From: Myxococcales bacterium
GTDB taxonomy: Bacteria; Myxococcota_A; Polyangia; Polyangiales; Polyangiaceae
Assembly: GCA_016794345.1 (NCBI GenBank)
Contig: JAEUKE010000103.1
Location: forward strand, 1-36,532
Direction of reading: 5' to 3'
Length of the DNA: 36,532 nt
The notes beneath the pieces were generated by a model. The model did not search any database and had not been told where the DNA came from. It was given only the letters and a program-made list of their open reading frames with translations. The position numbers and the translations under genes were made by a program. Shown here one piece after another: positions 1 to 7,817 of the stretch; the stretch's first letter is position 1, and each line of letters begins with the position of its first letter.

Positions 1-2306
1 GTGGTGCAGATCTCCTGCGGCTGTGAGCAGTCCCCGTTGGGCGGCATGTTGGAGCAGACGAGATCGCCGTCCCCGTCGGGCTGACAATACCCGTTGCAGC
101 ACTCGTCTCCGGCCTCGCAGCCCTCGCCGTCCATCTTGCAGGGGTCGAGCGCCCAGAAGCCACGCGAGTTGCCGGCCAGGAGCTCCTGACCGGGCAGGTA
201 AAACGCGGGGTGGCTCGGATCGGTGCCCGGCTGACCGGTGATGTCGATCGCGGCGACCCAGAGCTTCTTCGGCGTGATGTTCTGGATGAGATCGACGCCG
301 CGCGGATCGCTGCAGAATGGCGGGATGTCGGCGACGCTCCCGTACATGCGGCGGCTCGTGAAGACGACCCAGGCGTAACCTCCGGACGCGACCGGGTTCA
401 CGGTGGGCTCGTAGTTGTAGTGCACGTCGTCCGTGTGGGCCGCGTCGATGTTGCCGACCTGTGCTCCATCACCGGTGCAAGACAGGCTGATCGGCGTCTC
501 GGCGCTGGGCAGGTAGCTGACGCTCTGATCGTCCTTGCCGTTCAACCAGTTCAGCGGGGTGACGGTGCTCGGGTCGGTCGCGGAGACCCAGGTCAGCTCG
601 GCCTTCGCTCCCTTGCGCGTCCGCAGATCGGCGAGGTTGTTGCCGTCCACCCCGGCGGCGAGCTGCGTGTGGAAGACGACGGCCTCGTTGTTCGGGAAAA
701 ACGCGCCCCACCCCGGGCGGGTCTCGGCGGGCTGACCGGTGTAGTCCACGACCTCGACCGGATTGGAGAAGGTGTACGTCGCCGGATCGAAGCCCATGAC
801 GACCAGCTTCTGCTTCGGGTTGGTGACGACGCCGCTCATGAGCGCGCTGAAGACGACGCGATTGGTGTTGGGCGAAAACGCCGGCGTGACGAGGCTCGTG
901 CTCACGGAGGTGAGCCCGGTCGCCGGAAGCGCCACGCTCGAGTCGGGGAGCGGGTAGAGCGTCCCGTTCGGCGCGAGCATCATCGAGCCGTCCGCCGAGA
1001 GGCCGGGGAACTCCGCCCCGTTCGCGAGCGAGAACTCGGTCGCGCCCATCGGCGAGAGATCGTAGCCGGCGCTCACGTACGAGCTGTCACCGCGTTGGGT
1101 GACCATGCGCGAGCCATCCGCCGACACGGAATGGCAGACGCGGCATTGGTCGGTCCCGCCATTGCCACCCGCCACGAGCGCCGGGCCGGTGTCGCCGCCG
1201 CGAATCGAGAGCACCGCGCCGCCGAACATCCCGTCGCCGCCGACGGCGCCCGGGTAGTTCTTGGCCAGGTTCGTCCCGTACGAGTTGTAATAAATGGTCC
1301 CCGAGAGGCGCGACGGGGCTATGGTCCACGTCTCGCTGACGGGCCCGTAAGCTTGCCCGTCTTTCGCGACGGTGAGCCGGACCGTGAGCTGGTCCGTCCC
1401 TCCCGCCGTATTGGTCGCCATCTTCCAGATGTCCTGCGGGATGGGGTGCCGAATGAAGGGCTTGCCCGTGATCGAGAGGATCGTCGGGCGCGCGAACGTC
1501 CCTTTCCACGAGAACGAGCCGGTCGTGGTGGTGAGCTCGATCTTGATGGCGTCTGCGTCGCCCATCGACCAGCGCCACATCAGGTTGGGCGCCAAGAGCC
1601 CGCGCGGCCAGACGGTCTTGTCGTAGGGGTAGACGAAGCGGAGCGACTGCGCCTGCCCATCGCCCGCCGGCGTATCGAGCGCGGAGAGCAACCCCGGGTC
1701 GGTGACGCCAGGGCCGAGCCCTTCGCCGCCGACGCCGCCGACTCCGCCGCCCGCCGTCAGATCGGCGATGCTGTCGGCGATCTGTCCCTGGATCAGCGGG
1801 TTGTTCGGGTCATAGCCGTTCTGCTCCCCGACGAGCTGGACGAAGACGTCACGCTCGACCGTCTGCTGCGCGAAGCCGGCGACCACCTTCACCGCACCGC
1901 CGGTGGTGCCCGTCGGGGTGAACGTCGTCGTGCTCGAAGGCCCGGGCGCGACGGTGCCGATGTTTCCCTGACTCACCTGCCAACCGGCGTTTGCCGGCTG
2001 TCCGTTGGCGGTCGCGGTGTAGCTGATCGTCGGCGCCTGCGAGCCGATCGGTACCGTCAGCGTCTGCGGCGCGGCGGGCTCGACCTCGAGGGTCTGCGAC
2101 GTTCCCCCGGTTCCGCTCCCGCCGCTGCCCGTGAACCCGGCACCGGTGCCCTCACCTCCCGCGCCGGTCGCCGCCCCCGAGCCGGTGGTTCCGCCGGGAT
2201 CACCCGCGCCGGATCCGGTCGCTCCGTCGTCACACGCTGCGAAGGCGCCCGCCGCTGGAACGAGGAGGCAAAGGAGCACGAGGGAGCGCGATGCGCGGTG
2301 GGCCAT
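1..2306 (-). CDS. Beta-propeller-like lipoprotein with a CXXCH heme motif (3' end outside window)
   Basis: At least 768 residues are encoded; the frame is open to the window edge, so the C-terminus is missing. The ATG at 2306 gives a signal peptide ending in AFAAC, a lipoprotein cleavage site, followed by a Gly/Ser/Thr-rich linker (about residues 25-70). A CRVCH motif at residues 388-392 is a c-type heme attachment sequence. Around and after it lie S-x-DG phrases (VSADGSRM, LSADGSMM, FSPNTNRVVF) like those of PD40/TolB-type propeller repeats. The visible end is Cys-rich (CEAGDECCNGYC), as in myxobacterial secreted proteins. I infer an exported, membrane-anchored, possibly heme-carrying propeller protein; substrate and partner are unknown. 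It is divergent from the ExbD-like gene with an 83-base gap that would hold both promoters. The lipoprotein nature is fairly sure, the heme binding moderately so. Confidence 0.8.
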   Translation of the reverse strand, partial: MAHRASRSLVLLCLLVPAAGAFAACDDGATGSGAGDPGGTTGSGAATGAGGEGTGAGFTGSGGSGTGGTSQTLEVEPAAPQTLTVPIGSQAPTISYTATANGQPANAGWQVSQGNIGTVAPGPSSTTTFTPTGTTGGAVKVVAGFAQQTVERDVFVQLVGEQNGYDPNNPLIQGQIADSIADLTAGGGVGGVGGEGLGPGVTDPGLLSALDTPAGDGQAQSLRFVYPYDKTVWPRGLLAPNLMWRWSMGDADAIKIELTTTTGSFSWKGTFARPTILSITGKPFIRHPIPQDIWKMATNTAGGTDQLTVRLTVAKDGQAYGPVSETWTIAPSRLSGTIYYNSYGTNLAKNYPGAVGGDGMFGGAVLSIRGGDTGPALVAGGNGGTDQCRVCHSVSADGSRMVTQRGDSSYVSAGYDLSPMGATEFSLANGAEFPGLSADGSMMLAPNGTLYPLPDSSVALPATGLTSVSTSLVTPAFSPNTNRVVFSALMSGVVTNPKQKLVVMGFDPATYTFSNPVEVVDYTGQPAETRPGWGAFFPNNEAVVFHTQLAAGVDGNNLADLRTRKGAKAELTWVSATDPSTVTPLNWLNGKDDQSVSYLPSAETPISLSCTGDGAQVGNIDAAHTDDVHYNYEPTVNPVASGGYAWVVFTSRRMYGSVADIPPFCSDPRGVDLIQNITPKKLWVAAIDITGQPGTDPSHPAFYLPGQELLAGNSRGFWALDPCKMDGEGCEAGDECCNGYCQPDGDGDLVCSNMPPNGDCSQPQEICT

Positions 2307-2389
2307 GATTGCATCGTACGGGCAGCGCTCCGTCTCGTGAACGACGAACCCCAAGGCGGCGTAAGCGCACACCCTGCTACGCTCGCGCC

Positions 2390-2881
2390 ATGTTTCGCGC
2401 GCTCACCGTCGGCTCTGCCTTTGGCCTGCTCTCGGTCACCGCATGCGTCGACCGAACGGCCTGTGCTCCGGTCCCTCCAGAGCGGCTGAACGAGCCGAGC
2501 GCATCGGCCAGCGCATCGGCGGTCTCCGCGCCGCCGAGCAGCTCCGCCATCGCCGCCATCCCCTACGACCTCCCCAAGGCAGCCGATATCGGCTTGCCTG
2601 CGGCCCCCGAGTCGGCACGAGGAGTCGAGGCCATCTTGCCGGCCGCCGCGCTCGACATCGCCGCGGACGGTACTCTGTACTTCAACGGCCGGAGGCTCGC
2701 GGACGACGGCGAGGTTCTCGTCGAAGCGAGGCTGGCTCTCCGGACCGATCCGAACGCGCGCGCCGTCATCCGAGCGGACAGGAGCGTGCCCTGGGGTCGC
2801 GTCGCCCACGCGATGGACCTGTTGAAGCAGGCGGGGATCGCGAGGCTCGCGTTCGGCGTGGCCGCCCCGAAGCAACCCTGA
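2390..2881 (+). CDS. ExbD/TolR-like domain lipoprotein
   Basis: 163 residues starting at the ATG at 2390, chosen because it begins a signal peptide ending in SVTAC, a lipobox with Cys at about residue 19. A low-complexity Ser/Ala linker follows. The last 65 residues (GTLYFNGRRLADDGEVL to the end, containing AVIRADRSVPWGRVAHAMD and LLKQAGI) match the periplasmic domain of ExbD/TolR, the stator-associated part of TonB/Tol energy transducers. Family members normally have one N-terminal transmembrane helix with a key Asp. Here that helix is replaced by a lipoprotein signal, so the protein cannot take part in proton conduction in the usual way. No exbB or tonB gene is adjacent. It could be a peptidoglycan- or partner-binding accessory protein; that role is inference. 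The gene ends four bases before the end of the converging gene. Confidence 0.75.
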   Translation: MFRALTVGSAFGLLSVTACVDRTACAPVPPERLNEPSASASASAVSAPPSSSAIAAIPYDLPKAADIGLPAAPESARGVEAILPAAALDIAADGTLYFNGRRLADDGEVLVEARLALRTDPNARAVIRADRSVPWGRVAHAMDLLKQAGIARLAFGVAAPKQP

Positions 2882-2884
2882 CCC

Positions 2885-3475
2885 TCAGCGTTCGGTGCCT
2901 CGACGGGTCCACGTGCACACGAACTCGTGGTGTGGGCCGCCGCTGCTCGTGCAGCTGCGCTCGCTCGCGTCCCGGCTGACCCGGAAGCCGATCGTCTCCA
3001 TCGTGGAGATCATCCAGCCTTCCATCAGGCGACAGTGCGCCGGATCCATCTGCGGGAAGTCGTAGATGCGGACGCGCGTGTCCTCGGGCTCCCAGGCGAC
3101 GGCCTCCATTCGGCCGGCGTTGCGGTAGTAATCGCTCCAGACCTTCGAGCACGATTTGATGAGGCGCTCAGCGCTGGCGAGCGCGACGAACACACGCAAG
3201 ATGGTCCCGAGATCGCGCTTGCCGGCGGCCGCGCCGAGCTCGCGACAGAAGGCCAGGTCGCCCTTGCCGTGCACGCGATCTGCGGCGCGCAAGAAGCCGA
3301 TGAAGGAGTCGTACGGGTGCCAATCCATCACCCGGATGGGCCGCGCGAACACCTCGCGCGTCGCCTCCGGCGCGGCCTCGAGCACGCGACCGAGGGCATC
3401 GGCGCCCTTCCGATCCCGGACGTGGCGGATGAGGCCCAAGAAGGCCCGGCCGCTCGCTTGTGTGGGCTCAGCCAT
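2885..3475 (-). CDS. DUF2378/TIGR02265-like myxobacterial protein
   Basis: 196 residues, soluble, without signal peptide or membrane segment. The start at 3475 (MAEPTQASG) is the first ATG of the open frame. The central part (WHPYDSFIGFLRAADRVHG, then a stretch ending SCSKVWSDYYRNAG) and the following EWxx/DFPQMDPAHCRLMEGW segment resemble the myxobacterial paralogous family TIGR02265/DUF2378, related in fold to heme-NO-binding and V4R domains. I recognise the family only loosely and cannot see a ligand site. It lies 99 bases downstream of the VgrG-linked ATPase on the same strand, so it may be the last gene of VgrG module 1 or an independent gene. Function unknown. Confidence 0.65.
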   Translation of the reverse strand: MAEPTQASGRAFLGLIRHVRDRKGADALGRVLEAAPEATREVFARPIRVMDWHPYDSFIGFLRAADRVHGKGDLAFCRELGAAAGKRDLGTILRVFVALASAERLIKSCSKVWSDYYRNAGRMEAVAWEPEDTRVRIYDFPQMDPAHCRLMEGWMISTMETIGFRVSRDASERSCTSSGGPHHEFVCTWTRRGTER

Positions 3476-3574
3476 CGCTTCGCGGCGCGGAGCTTACTCC
3501 AGCGAAGGACGAGCGCAGCACGAAACGATCGCCCGTCAGAAGCGAACCCGGCGCTGCCGCTACCGGACGGTGCG

Positions 3575-4519
3575 TCAGGGTGCAGGCGGCGCGATGGAGC
3601 GCGCGCCTGCGCCGCCCATCGCGATGACCCGCGCCCCCGCTACGGCGCCGGCGATGGCGGCGTTGGGCGACGCGACGATCATCTGGTTGTCTTCTCCGAG
3701 GGTCGCGAGCGCGTTGAGGAAGGCGCCGAGCCGATCGAAGCCCACGTGGAGGTCGGGACGGTCGACGAGGACGACGGAGTGCGAGAGGCCGAGCATGACG
3801 GCGGTCGCGGCGAAGATGACGGCATCCGCTTCGCTGCTCGAGAGCGCCGTGTAGCGAACAGGCGCGGCGTCATGCGACCGGAAGCAGTCCTCCGGGTACT
3901 CGCCGGGCGCGTAACGCAGGCTCGGCGCGAGTCGGCTGAGGATCTCGGCGAACGCCTTCTGTTTGCGCGGCAGACGCGGGAGCTCCTGGATGAGCTTGGG
4001 GACGAAGCCGTACTTGCGAACGTCGCTCTCCGTGCGGAGGCCCGACTGCTCCATCTCCGACGTGCCGTGGCTGGGCCCGTACGAGAGGAGGCGTCGCGAC
4101 TCGGGGAAATACTCCACCTTGCCGAACGCGTCGTCATGACGGTACCGCTCGAGGACGCTGAGCACGCCCTCGTCCGCGTCGACCTGGATGCCCTCCTCGC
4201 GGAGGATGGCCTCGGTCGTGACGAACGCCTCGGGCGAGCCCGAGGCCGCCTGCTCTTCCGCGTTGAGCCACCACGTGAGCACGACCTTGGCCGCGTGCAC
4301 GCCGTCTCGATGCCAGCCCTCGACGGAGGCACCTGCCGCGTAGGGCGCCACGGCCTCCTTCGCCATCAGGATGGCCTCGAGCGCGCGTGTCTTCCCGGAC
4401 GCTGACGGACCCGTCATGAAGACGAAGCTCGCGGGCAAGCGCGACTGCTTGTCGAGGAAGTCGATCGTCTCGTCGCGGAGCCCGCGGATCCCGAGGAACG
4501 TGGCCTGCGCCAGCTTCAT
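3575..4519 (-). CDS. VgrG-linked ABC/SMC-like ATPase (copy A)
   Basis: 314 residues. Walker A is GPSASGKT at residues 37-44. A signature-like ALSSSE motif begins near residue 225. The Walker B strand is VVLVDRPDL at 249-257, with Asp253. The layout (N-terminal beta strand and Walker A, long insertion, LSSSE, Walker B, then NQMIVAS as an H-loop-like strand) is that of RecF/AAA_21-type ABC ATPases. The Glu normally following the Walker B Asp is Arg here, so hydrolysis may be slow or use another residue. An EYFPESRRL motif in the insertion is shared with the two other ATPases in this window (near 20.5 and 21.4 kb). The gene starts 14 bases after the VgrG stop codon and is surely in its operon. 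No membrane segment. Role unknown; loading, remodelling or a cargo function are all possible. Confidence 0.88.
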   Translation of the reverse strand: MKLAQATFLGIRGLRDETIDFLDKQSRLPASFVFMTGPSASGKTRALEAILMAKEAVAPYAAGASVEGWHRDGVHAAKVVLTWWLNAEEQAASGSPEAFVTTEAILREEGIQVDADEGVLSVLERYRHDDAFGKVEYFPESRRLLSYGPSHGTSEMEQSGLRTESDVRKYGFVPKLIQELPRLPRKQKAFAEILSRLAPSLRYAPGEYPEDCFRSHDAAPVRYTALSSSEADAVIFAATAVMLGLSHSVVLVDRPDLHVGFDRLGAFLNALATLGEDNQMIVASPNAAIAGAVAGARVIAMGGAGARSIAPPAP

Positions 4520-4533
4520 GCTCGCCTTTTACC

Positions 4534-6501
4534 TCAGCTGTCGACACCCTTCAGGGTCAAGCTCTGGCCGGGCGTCGCCCCCGGGTTCAGGAGGATGAGG
4601 GGCGACTGGATGATGATCTTGTCGGGGAGCATCTGGATGAGCGACTTGCCGACGGTGAGCTCCGTCATCGCGCTCGAGTCCACGCGGTGGTTGGTGGCGG
4701 CGGAGACGAAGTCCTTCACCGTCTTGAGGAGGCGGTTCTTGCCCACGAAGCTGCCGAGCTCACCGGCCACTCGCTTGACGGCGTCGCCGCCGATCTTGCT
4801 CATGAAGCTCTTGCCGATGGTGCGCTTCTGGTTCCCGTCGACACGCTCCGCGTCGTCGCCGTTGATCGTGTCCGCCCTGTTGTTGCGGACGGTGAGCGTC
4901 TGGTCGTGTTTCACCAGCGAGCGCATGTCGCGCTCGGCCTGGATCCGGATGAGCTCCTCGCCGGCTTTGTCCTCGAACATGAGCTCGTTGTAGGCGCCGT
5001 CCTTCGCGGGCACCGTGGCGCTCTTGAAGCCGCTCTGCGTCTTGTTGGCGGGAAGCTCGTAAGGGGGCCGAAGCAGGTTCGTGAAGGTACGGCCGACGAC
5101 GATCGGCTCCTCGGGGTTTCCACCCACGAAGCTGACCAGCACCTCCTGGCCGATGCGAGGCAGGTGGAGCATGCCGAAGCCGTCGCCGGCCCAGGGCTGG
5201 TTCACGTGCAGCCAGACAGAGGACTTCTCATCCATCGCGCCATAGCGGTCCCAATGGAACTGGACGCGCACGCGGCCGAACTCGTCGCAATGGATCGTCT
5301 CGCCGGCCGGGCCCACGACCGTCGCCGACTCCACCCCGAGGATGCGCGGCTGCGGGGTCACCTGCTCCGGAGCGTAGGGATGCTCGGCGCTGACGCAGCC
5401 GACGACCGCTTCGATGGGCGAGTCGTGTGTGCCGAACCACGTGACGCTGGTGACCAGGAGCTGGCACTTCTCGGCGGTGACGTGCCCGGAGAGCGAGAGG
5501 CGCATGCCCGCAGCCACGTCGAGGGCGTTCGTGTTGAAGCTGAAGCGCTTCGACTTGGCGTAAGCCGCTGCGGCGGCCTGCTGCGCGATGCGCGTGGCCT
5601 CGTTGTGCTCGGTGCGCGTGCGGCCGCGGTCGTCGGCGACGGGCGTCTCCTTGTCCCCCGCGGCGCCGAACTTGAAGTTCCCCGGGAAATACACGAAGCG
5701 CTCGAGGCGCCGCTCGGACTCGTTGTCGCCGGAGCGCGCGCTCCTCGTCAGCGGCTCATTTTTCAAGCGGTAGTCGTGGTCGGCGAACGTCACCACGCCC
5801 TGCCGCACCTCGCGGATGGCGCGGAAGCTCGTGGCGCAGACGAGCTTGGGGTCCGGCGTGTTGACGTGCGGGAGCGGGGCAGAGCGAGCCTCTCCCCGCT
5901 GTGGCTCGTCGGCGAGCACCAGCACGGATTGGCCGCCGCTCTGCCGGAAGTAGTAGGTCACGCCGCTCGCCTCGAGCAGCCGCGAGATGAAGTCGTGATC
6001 GCTCTCGTGGTACTGCACGCGGCACTTGCGGGTCTTCTGCTCGCGCTCGCACTCGACCACCGGAGCGATGTCCCACTCCGCGAGCACCTCCTTCACGATC
6101 TCGAGATCGGTCTTCTGCTGGAAGATGCGGCAGTTCGTCCGCTGGGTGAGGAGCCAGAGCGCGGGCACGAGGCCGACGTGGTAGGTCGAGAGGCCCGTGT
6201 CCTCGCTCGTGATCTGCTGGAGCTCGGCGACGACGCCCGTCCACACCCGCTCGGAGCCTTTGTCGCTGTAGAGGGCGGGGTCGAGCTTGGCTCGAAACGT
6301 GGCCGGTTTGCCGATGAGGTCCTCGAACTCCACGTTCGGGTTCTCGCAGCGCACCGTCAGGTCGATGCGGAACAGGCTCGAGAGGGCGTCGTGCACCCGG
6401 AACTCGCGCACGTCGAAGCGATCGGTTCCAGGGAGATCGAGGGAGAGGTTCTCGCTCTGGAGGAACGTCTCGGCGGCCGCGGTCGGTGAAGCTGCGTTCA
6501 T
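4534..6501 (-). CDS. vgrG: Type VI secretion spike protein VgrG (module 1)
   Basis: 655 residues from the ATG at 6501, which has AGGAG seven bases upstream; an open frame extends further 5' but without a better start. VgrG forms the trimeric tip of the type VI contractile tail and carries effectors. The gp27-like part opens with DRFDVREFRVHDALSSLF. The gp5-like OB fold has the hallmark EFGRVRVQFHWDRYG, followed by WAGDGFGMLHLPRIGQEV and GGNPEEPIVVGR. The rest is beta-prism repeat (residues about 480-655). It stops without a fused toxin domain, so effectors must be separate. The amidase gene ends 20 bases upstream and the ATPase begins 14 bases downstream, so they form one operon. No PAAR gene is visible. 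The family call is very secure; membership of a T6SS rather than another contractile system rests on the VgrG family itself, as no tss genes are in the window. Confidence 0.96.
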   Translation of the reverse strand: MNAASPTAAAETFLQSENLSLDLPGTDRFDVREFRVHDALSSLFRIDLTVRCENPNVEFEDLIGKPATFRAKLDPALYSDKGSERVWTGVVAELQQITSEDTGLSTYHVGLVPALWLLTQRTNCRIFQQKTDLEIVKEVLAEWDIAPVVECEREQKTRKCRVQYHESDHDFISRLLEASGVTYYFRQSGGQSVLVLADEPQRGEARSAPLPHVNTPDPKLVCATSFRAIREVRQGVVTFADHDYRLKNEPLTRSARSGDNESERRLERFVYFPGNFKFGAAGDKETPVADDRGRTRTEHNEATRIAQQAAAAAYAKSKRFSFNTNALDVAAGMRLSLSGHVTAEKCQLLVTSVTWFGTHDSPIEAVVGCVSAEHPYAPEQVTPQPRILGVESATVVGPAGETIHCDEFGRVRVQFHWDRYGAMDEKSSVWLHVNQPWAGDGFGMLHLPRIGQEVLVSFVGGNPEEPIVVGRTFTNLLRPPYELPANKTQSGFKSATVPAKDGAYNELMFEDKAGEELIRIQAERDMRSLVKHDQTLTVRNNRADTINGDDAERVDGNQKRTIGKSFMSKIGGDAVKRVAGELGSFVGKNRLLKTVKDFVSAATNHRVDSSAMTELTVGKSLIQMLPDKIIIQSPLILLNPGATPGQSLTLKGVDS

Positions 6502-6521
6502 TGTGTGCTCCTGTCGAGAGT

Positions 6522-6893
6522 TCAATTGACGACGTAGAAGTTGCCGCCCTTGATCCAGCGTTTCCTCATCGGACCCTTCTTCCACTGGTCATAGACGAGG
6601 ATCATCCCGTTCTTCTGGCCCAGGTAGATGGCCGTGTGGTTGCCCTTGGGCTTGCTCAGATACCGCCCTTTGACCCAACCGCTCGCGATGACGGTCCCCG
6701 GCTTGATGTCGCTGCCGACGACCTTCTTGCCCTGGCGCCACGTCCGCGTGGCCCCGATGTTCGTCGTCGCCTGCGCGATGGCGACGCACTGCCGCTGCAA
6801 GCGCGGAGGGAGGTTCTTCCTCTGGACCCAGATGCCCTTGCCCTGGACCTTCTCCAGGTAGGCCATCTTCGCGGGCGAGACCATGTAAGCCAT
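6522..6893 (-). CDS. BPSL0067-family cysteine amidase, putative T6SS effector
   Basis: 123 residues; ATG at 6893 with AGGAG seven bases upstream. The sequence follows the BPSL0067 family pattern: RQCVAIAQA with the candidate nucleophile Cys36, an IKPGTVIASGW strand, then GNHTAIYLGQ with His86, and VYDQW with Asp102. This is the NlpC/P60-like Cys-His arrangement of peptidoglycan amidases, and BPSL0067 proteins are found next to T6SS genes. There is no signal peptide, as expected for cargo delivered by a spike. It sits directly upstream of VgrG, between it and a DUF1795 gene. The inferred role is cleavage of peptide bonds in the cell wall of a target cell. No gene with a signal peptide that would serve as a periplasmic immunity protein is seen beside it. 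Confidence 0.85.
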   Translation of the reverse strand: MAYMVSPAKMAYLEKVQGKGIWVQRKNLPPRLQRQCVAIAQATTNIGATRTWRQGKKVVGSDIKPGTVIASGWVKGRYLSKPKGNHTAIYLGQKNGMILVYDQWKKGPMRKRWIKGGNFYVVN

Positions 6894-6914
6894 GGGCCGT
6901 GCTCCTTCTCCGGT

Positions 6915-7166
6915 TCAGTGCGGTAGCGGCGCCCCTTTGCGCCGGCGAAGCCCGATGCGGTCGGGGTCGGGGTCCTTCTCGAGGGGTCGCGGAGGCGGAC
7001 GATCACGATCACGACCAGCGACCAGCGCGATCATGATCTGCCGGATCGACGGCTCGCCTGTGACACGGAGCACGACGTGCGAGATCCAGTGCTCGTACGC
7101 CAGGATCGGCGGACGAAGCACGTTCTCGAACGACGGGCCGCTCTCGCTGTCGTCTTCGTCGCTCAT
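6915..7166 (-). CDS. Small unknown protein of the VgrG module 1 operon
   Basis: 83 residues. The ATG at 7166 overlaps the stop codon of the DUF1795 gene (ATGA), which is strong evidence for translation and coupling. The N-terminus is acidic (MSDEDDSESG). The middle (LRPPILAYEHWISHVVLRV, then IRQIMIALVAG) is moderately hydrophobic and could form amphipathic helices. The C-terminus is Arg/Pro/Asp-rich and probably disordered. I recognise no domain. Being between a DUF1795 chaperone-like gene and an amidase gene, it could be an adaptor or an immunity-type protein, but it has no signal peptide, which argues against periplasmic immunity. The amidase gene starts 21 bases downstream. Confidence 0.65.
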   Translation of the reverse strand: MSDEDDSESGPSFENVLRPPILAYEHWISHVVLRVTGEPSIRQIMIALVAGRDRDRPPPRPLEKDPDPDRIGLRRRKGAPLPH

Positions 7167-7594
7167 TTCGGCTCGATGAAGCGGAAGGTTTGGAGGACCT
7201 GGTCCATCACCATGTCGCAGATGGCCTGCTCCTGCAGAGCTGTGTTCGTCGAGACGAGGAGGTAGGTGTCCCAGACCGCGACGTGCACGTGCCGGTGGTA
7301 GACCATGCCGCTGTCGATCCTCCAGCGCACGCCGACCTCGATGGCGGGGACGTTGGCAACCTGGATCTCCCGCTCGAAGAGGACCGCGTAGGCGCGGAGG
7401 GCGCGCTTCTCCTCCGCGATGTGCTCGTCGACCATCTGGCGGAGGGTCTTCTCGCGCGGCATGCGCGTGCGGCTCATGACGATGCCGAGCTCGCCGCCCG
7501 ACGCGGTCCTCGTCTCGAGCACGTTGACCGTCTTGTCGATGAACTCGGCGTCGGGGAGTTGGAAGGAGGCCTCGTTGACGAAGTAGGTGGCCAT
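7163..7594 (-). CDS. DUF1795 (DcrB/Eag-like) putative T6SS chaperone, module 1
   Basis: 143 residues starting at ATG 7594 (MATYFVNEASFQLPDAEFID). The N-terminal 'F.LP..' strand, the RxxLRQMVDEHIAEEKR helix and the closing LQTFRFIEPK follow the DUF1795 fold shared by DcrB and the Eag chaperones. Eag chaperones bind the N-terminal membrane helices of T6SS effectors and load them on VgrG; that is established for the family, while the partner here is unknown. No signal peptide, so cytoplasmic, unlike DcrB itself, which is a periplasmic lipoprotein. It is the first gene of the module 1 operon, right behind a sigma-54-type promoter and a small hairpin. A second DUF1795 gene ends module 2. Confidence 0.85.
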   Translation of the reverse strand: MATYFVNEASFQLPDAEFIDKTVNVLETRTASGGELGIVMSRTRMPREKTLRQMVDEHIAEEKRALRAYAVLFEREIQVANVPAIEVGVRWRIDSGMVYHRHVHVAVWDTYLLVSTNTALQEQAICDMVMDQVLQTFRFIEPK

Positions 7595-7598
7595 GGGA

Positions 7599-7615
7599 GT
7601 CCGACTGTATCGGAC
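7599..7615 (-). repeat. Hairpin in the 5' leader of VgrG module 1
   Basis: On the minus strand GTCCGA-TACAG-TCGGAC forms a six-pair stem with a five-base loop. It lies just after the predicted sigma-54 start point and four bases before the ATG of the DUF1795 gene. No Shine-Dalgarno sequence is obvious there, so the hairpin covers the place where ribosomes would bind. It could be a translational control or mRNA-stabilising element, or a chance dyad. Confidence 0.45.
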
Positions 7616-7627
7616 CTTTCGGCATCT

Positions 7628-7642
7628 GCAGCTGGTGTGCCA
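7628..7642 (-). promoter_or_regulatory. Sigma-54 (-24/-12) promoter for VgrG module 1
   Basis: On the minus strand the sequence reads TGGCAC-ACCAG-CTGC, against the sigma-54 consensus TGGCAC-N5-TTGC. The invariant GG and GC are exactly 10 bases apart and only one of the ten core bases differs. Transcription would start near 7617, about 22 bases before the ATG of the DUF1795 gene, the first gene of the operon. Use of sigma-54 is supported by the neighbouring FHA-type sigma-54 activator and by the better match in front of module 2. Confidence 0.7.
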
Positions 7643-7817
7643 CGCGCCTTCACCGTCGCCGGGCTTAAATCTCGGCTTCCCACCCTGGATCGTTCGTTAT
7701 CCAACCTGGTGGGGTTGTGCAGCCGGCTGCGCACGAGATGCAGGTCGGTCGACGCGATGGAAATACGGGAGCAAGCCGCGGAGTGCCTCGCGCCCGCTCG
7801 AGCGCGATTGTGTGGGC

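Noticed and set aside
210..2489. Long plus-strand open frame of 759 residues
   Set aside because: Arg/Val/Asp-rich sequence without domains; it is antisense to the lipoprotein frame at 1-2306, which has a signal peptide, heme motif and repeats.
2927..4405. 492-residue plus-strand open frame
   Set aside because: Antisense of the DUF2378-like and ATPase A genes; composition is that of a shadow frame.
4687..6489. 600-residue plus-strand open frame
   Set aside because: Antisense of the module 1 VgrG gene; no recognisable protein features.
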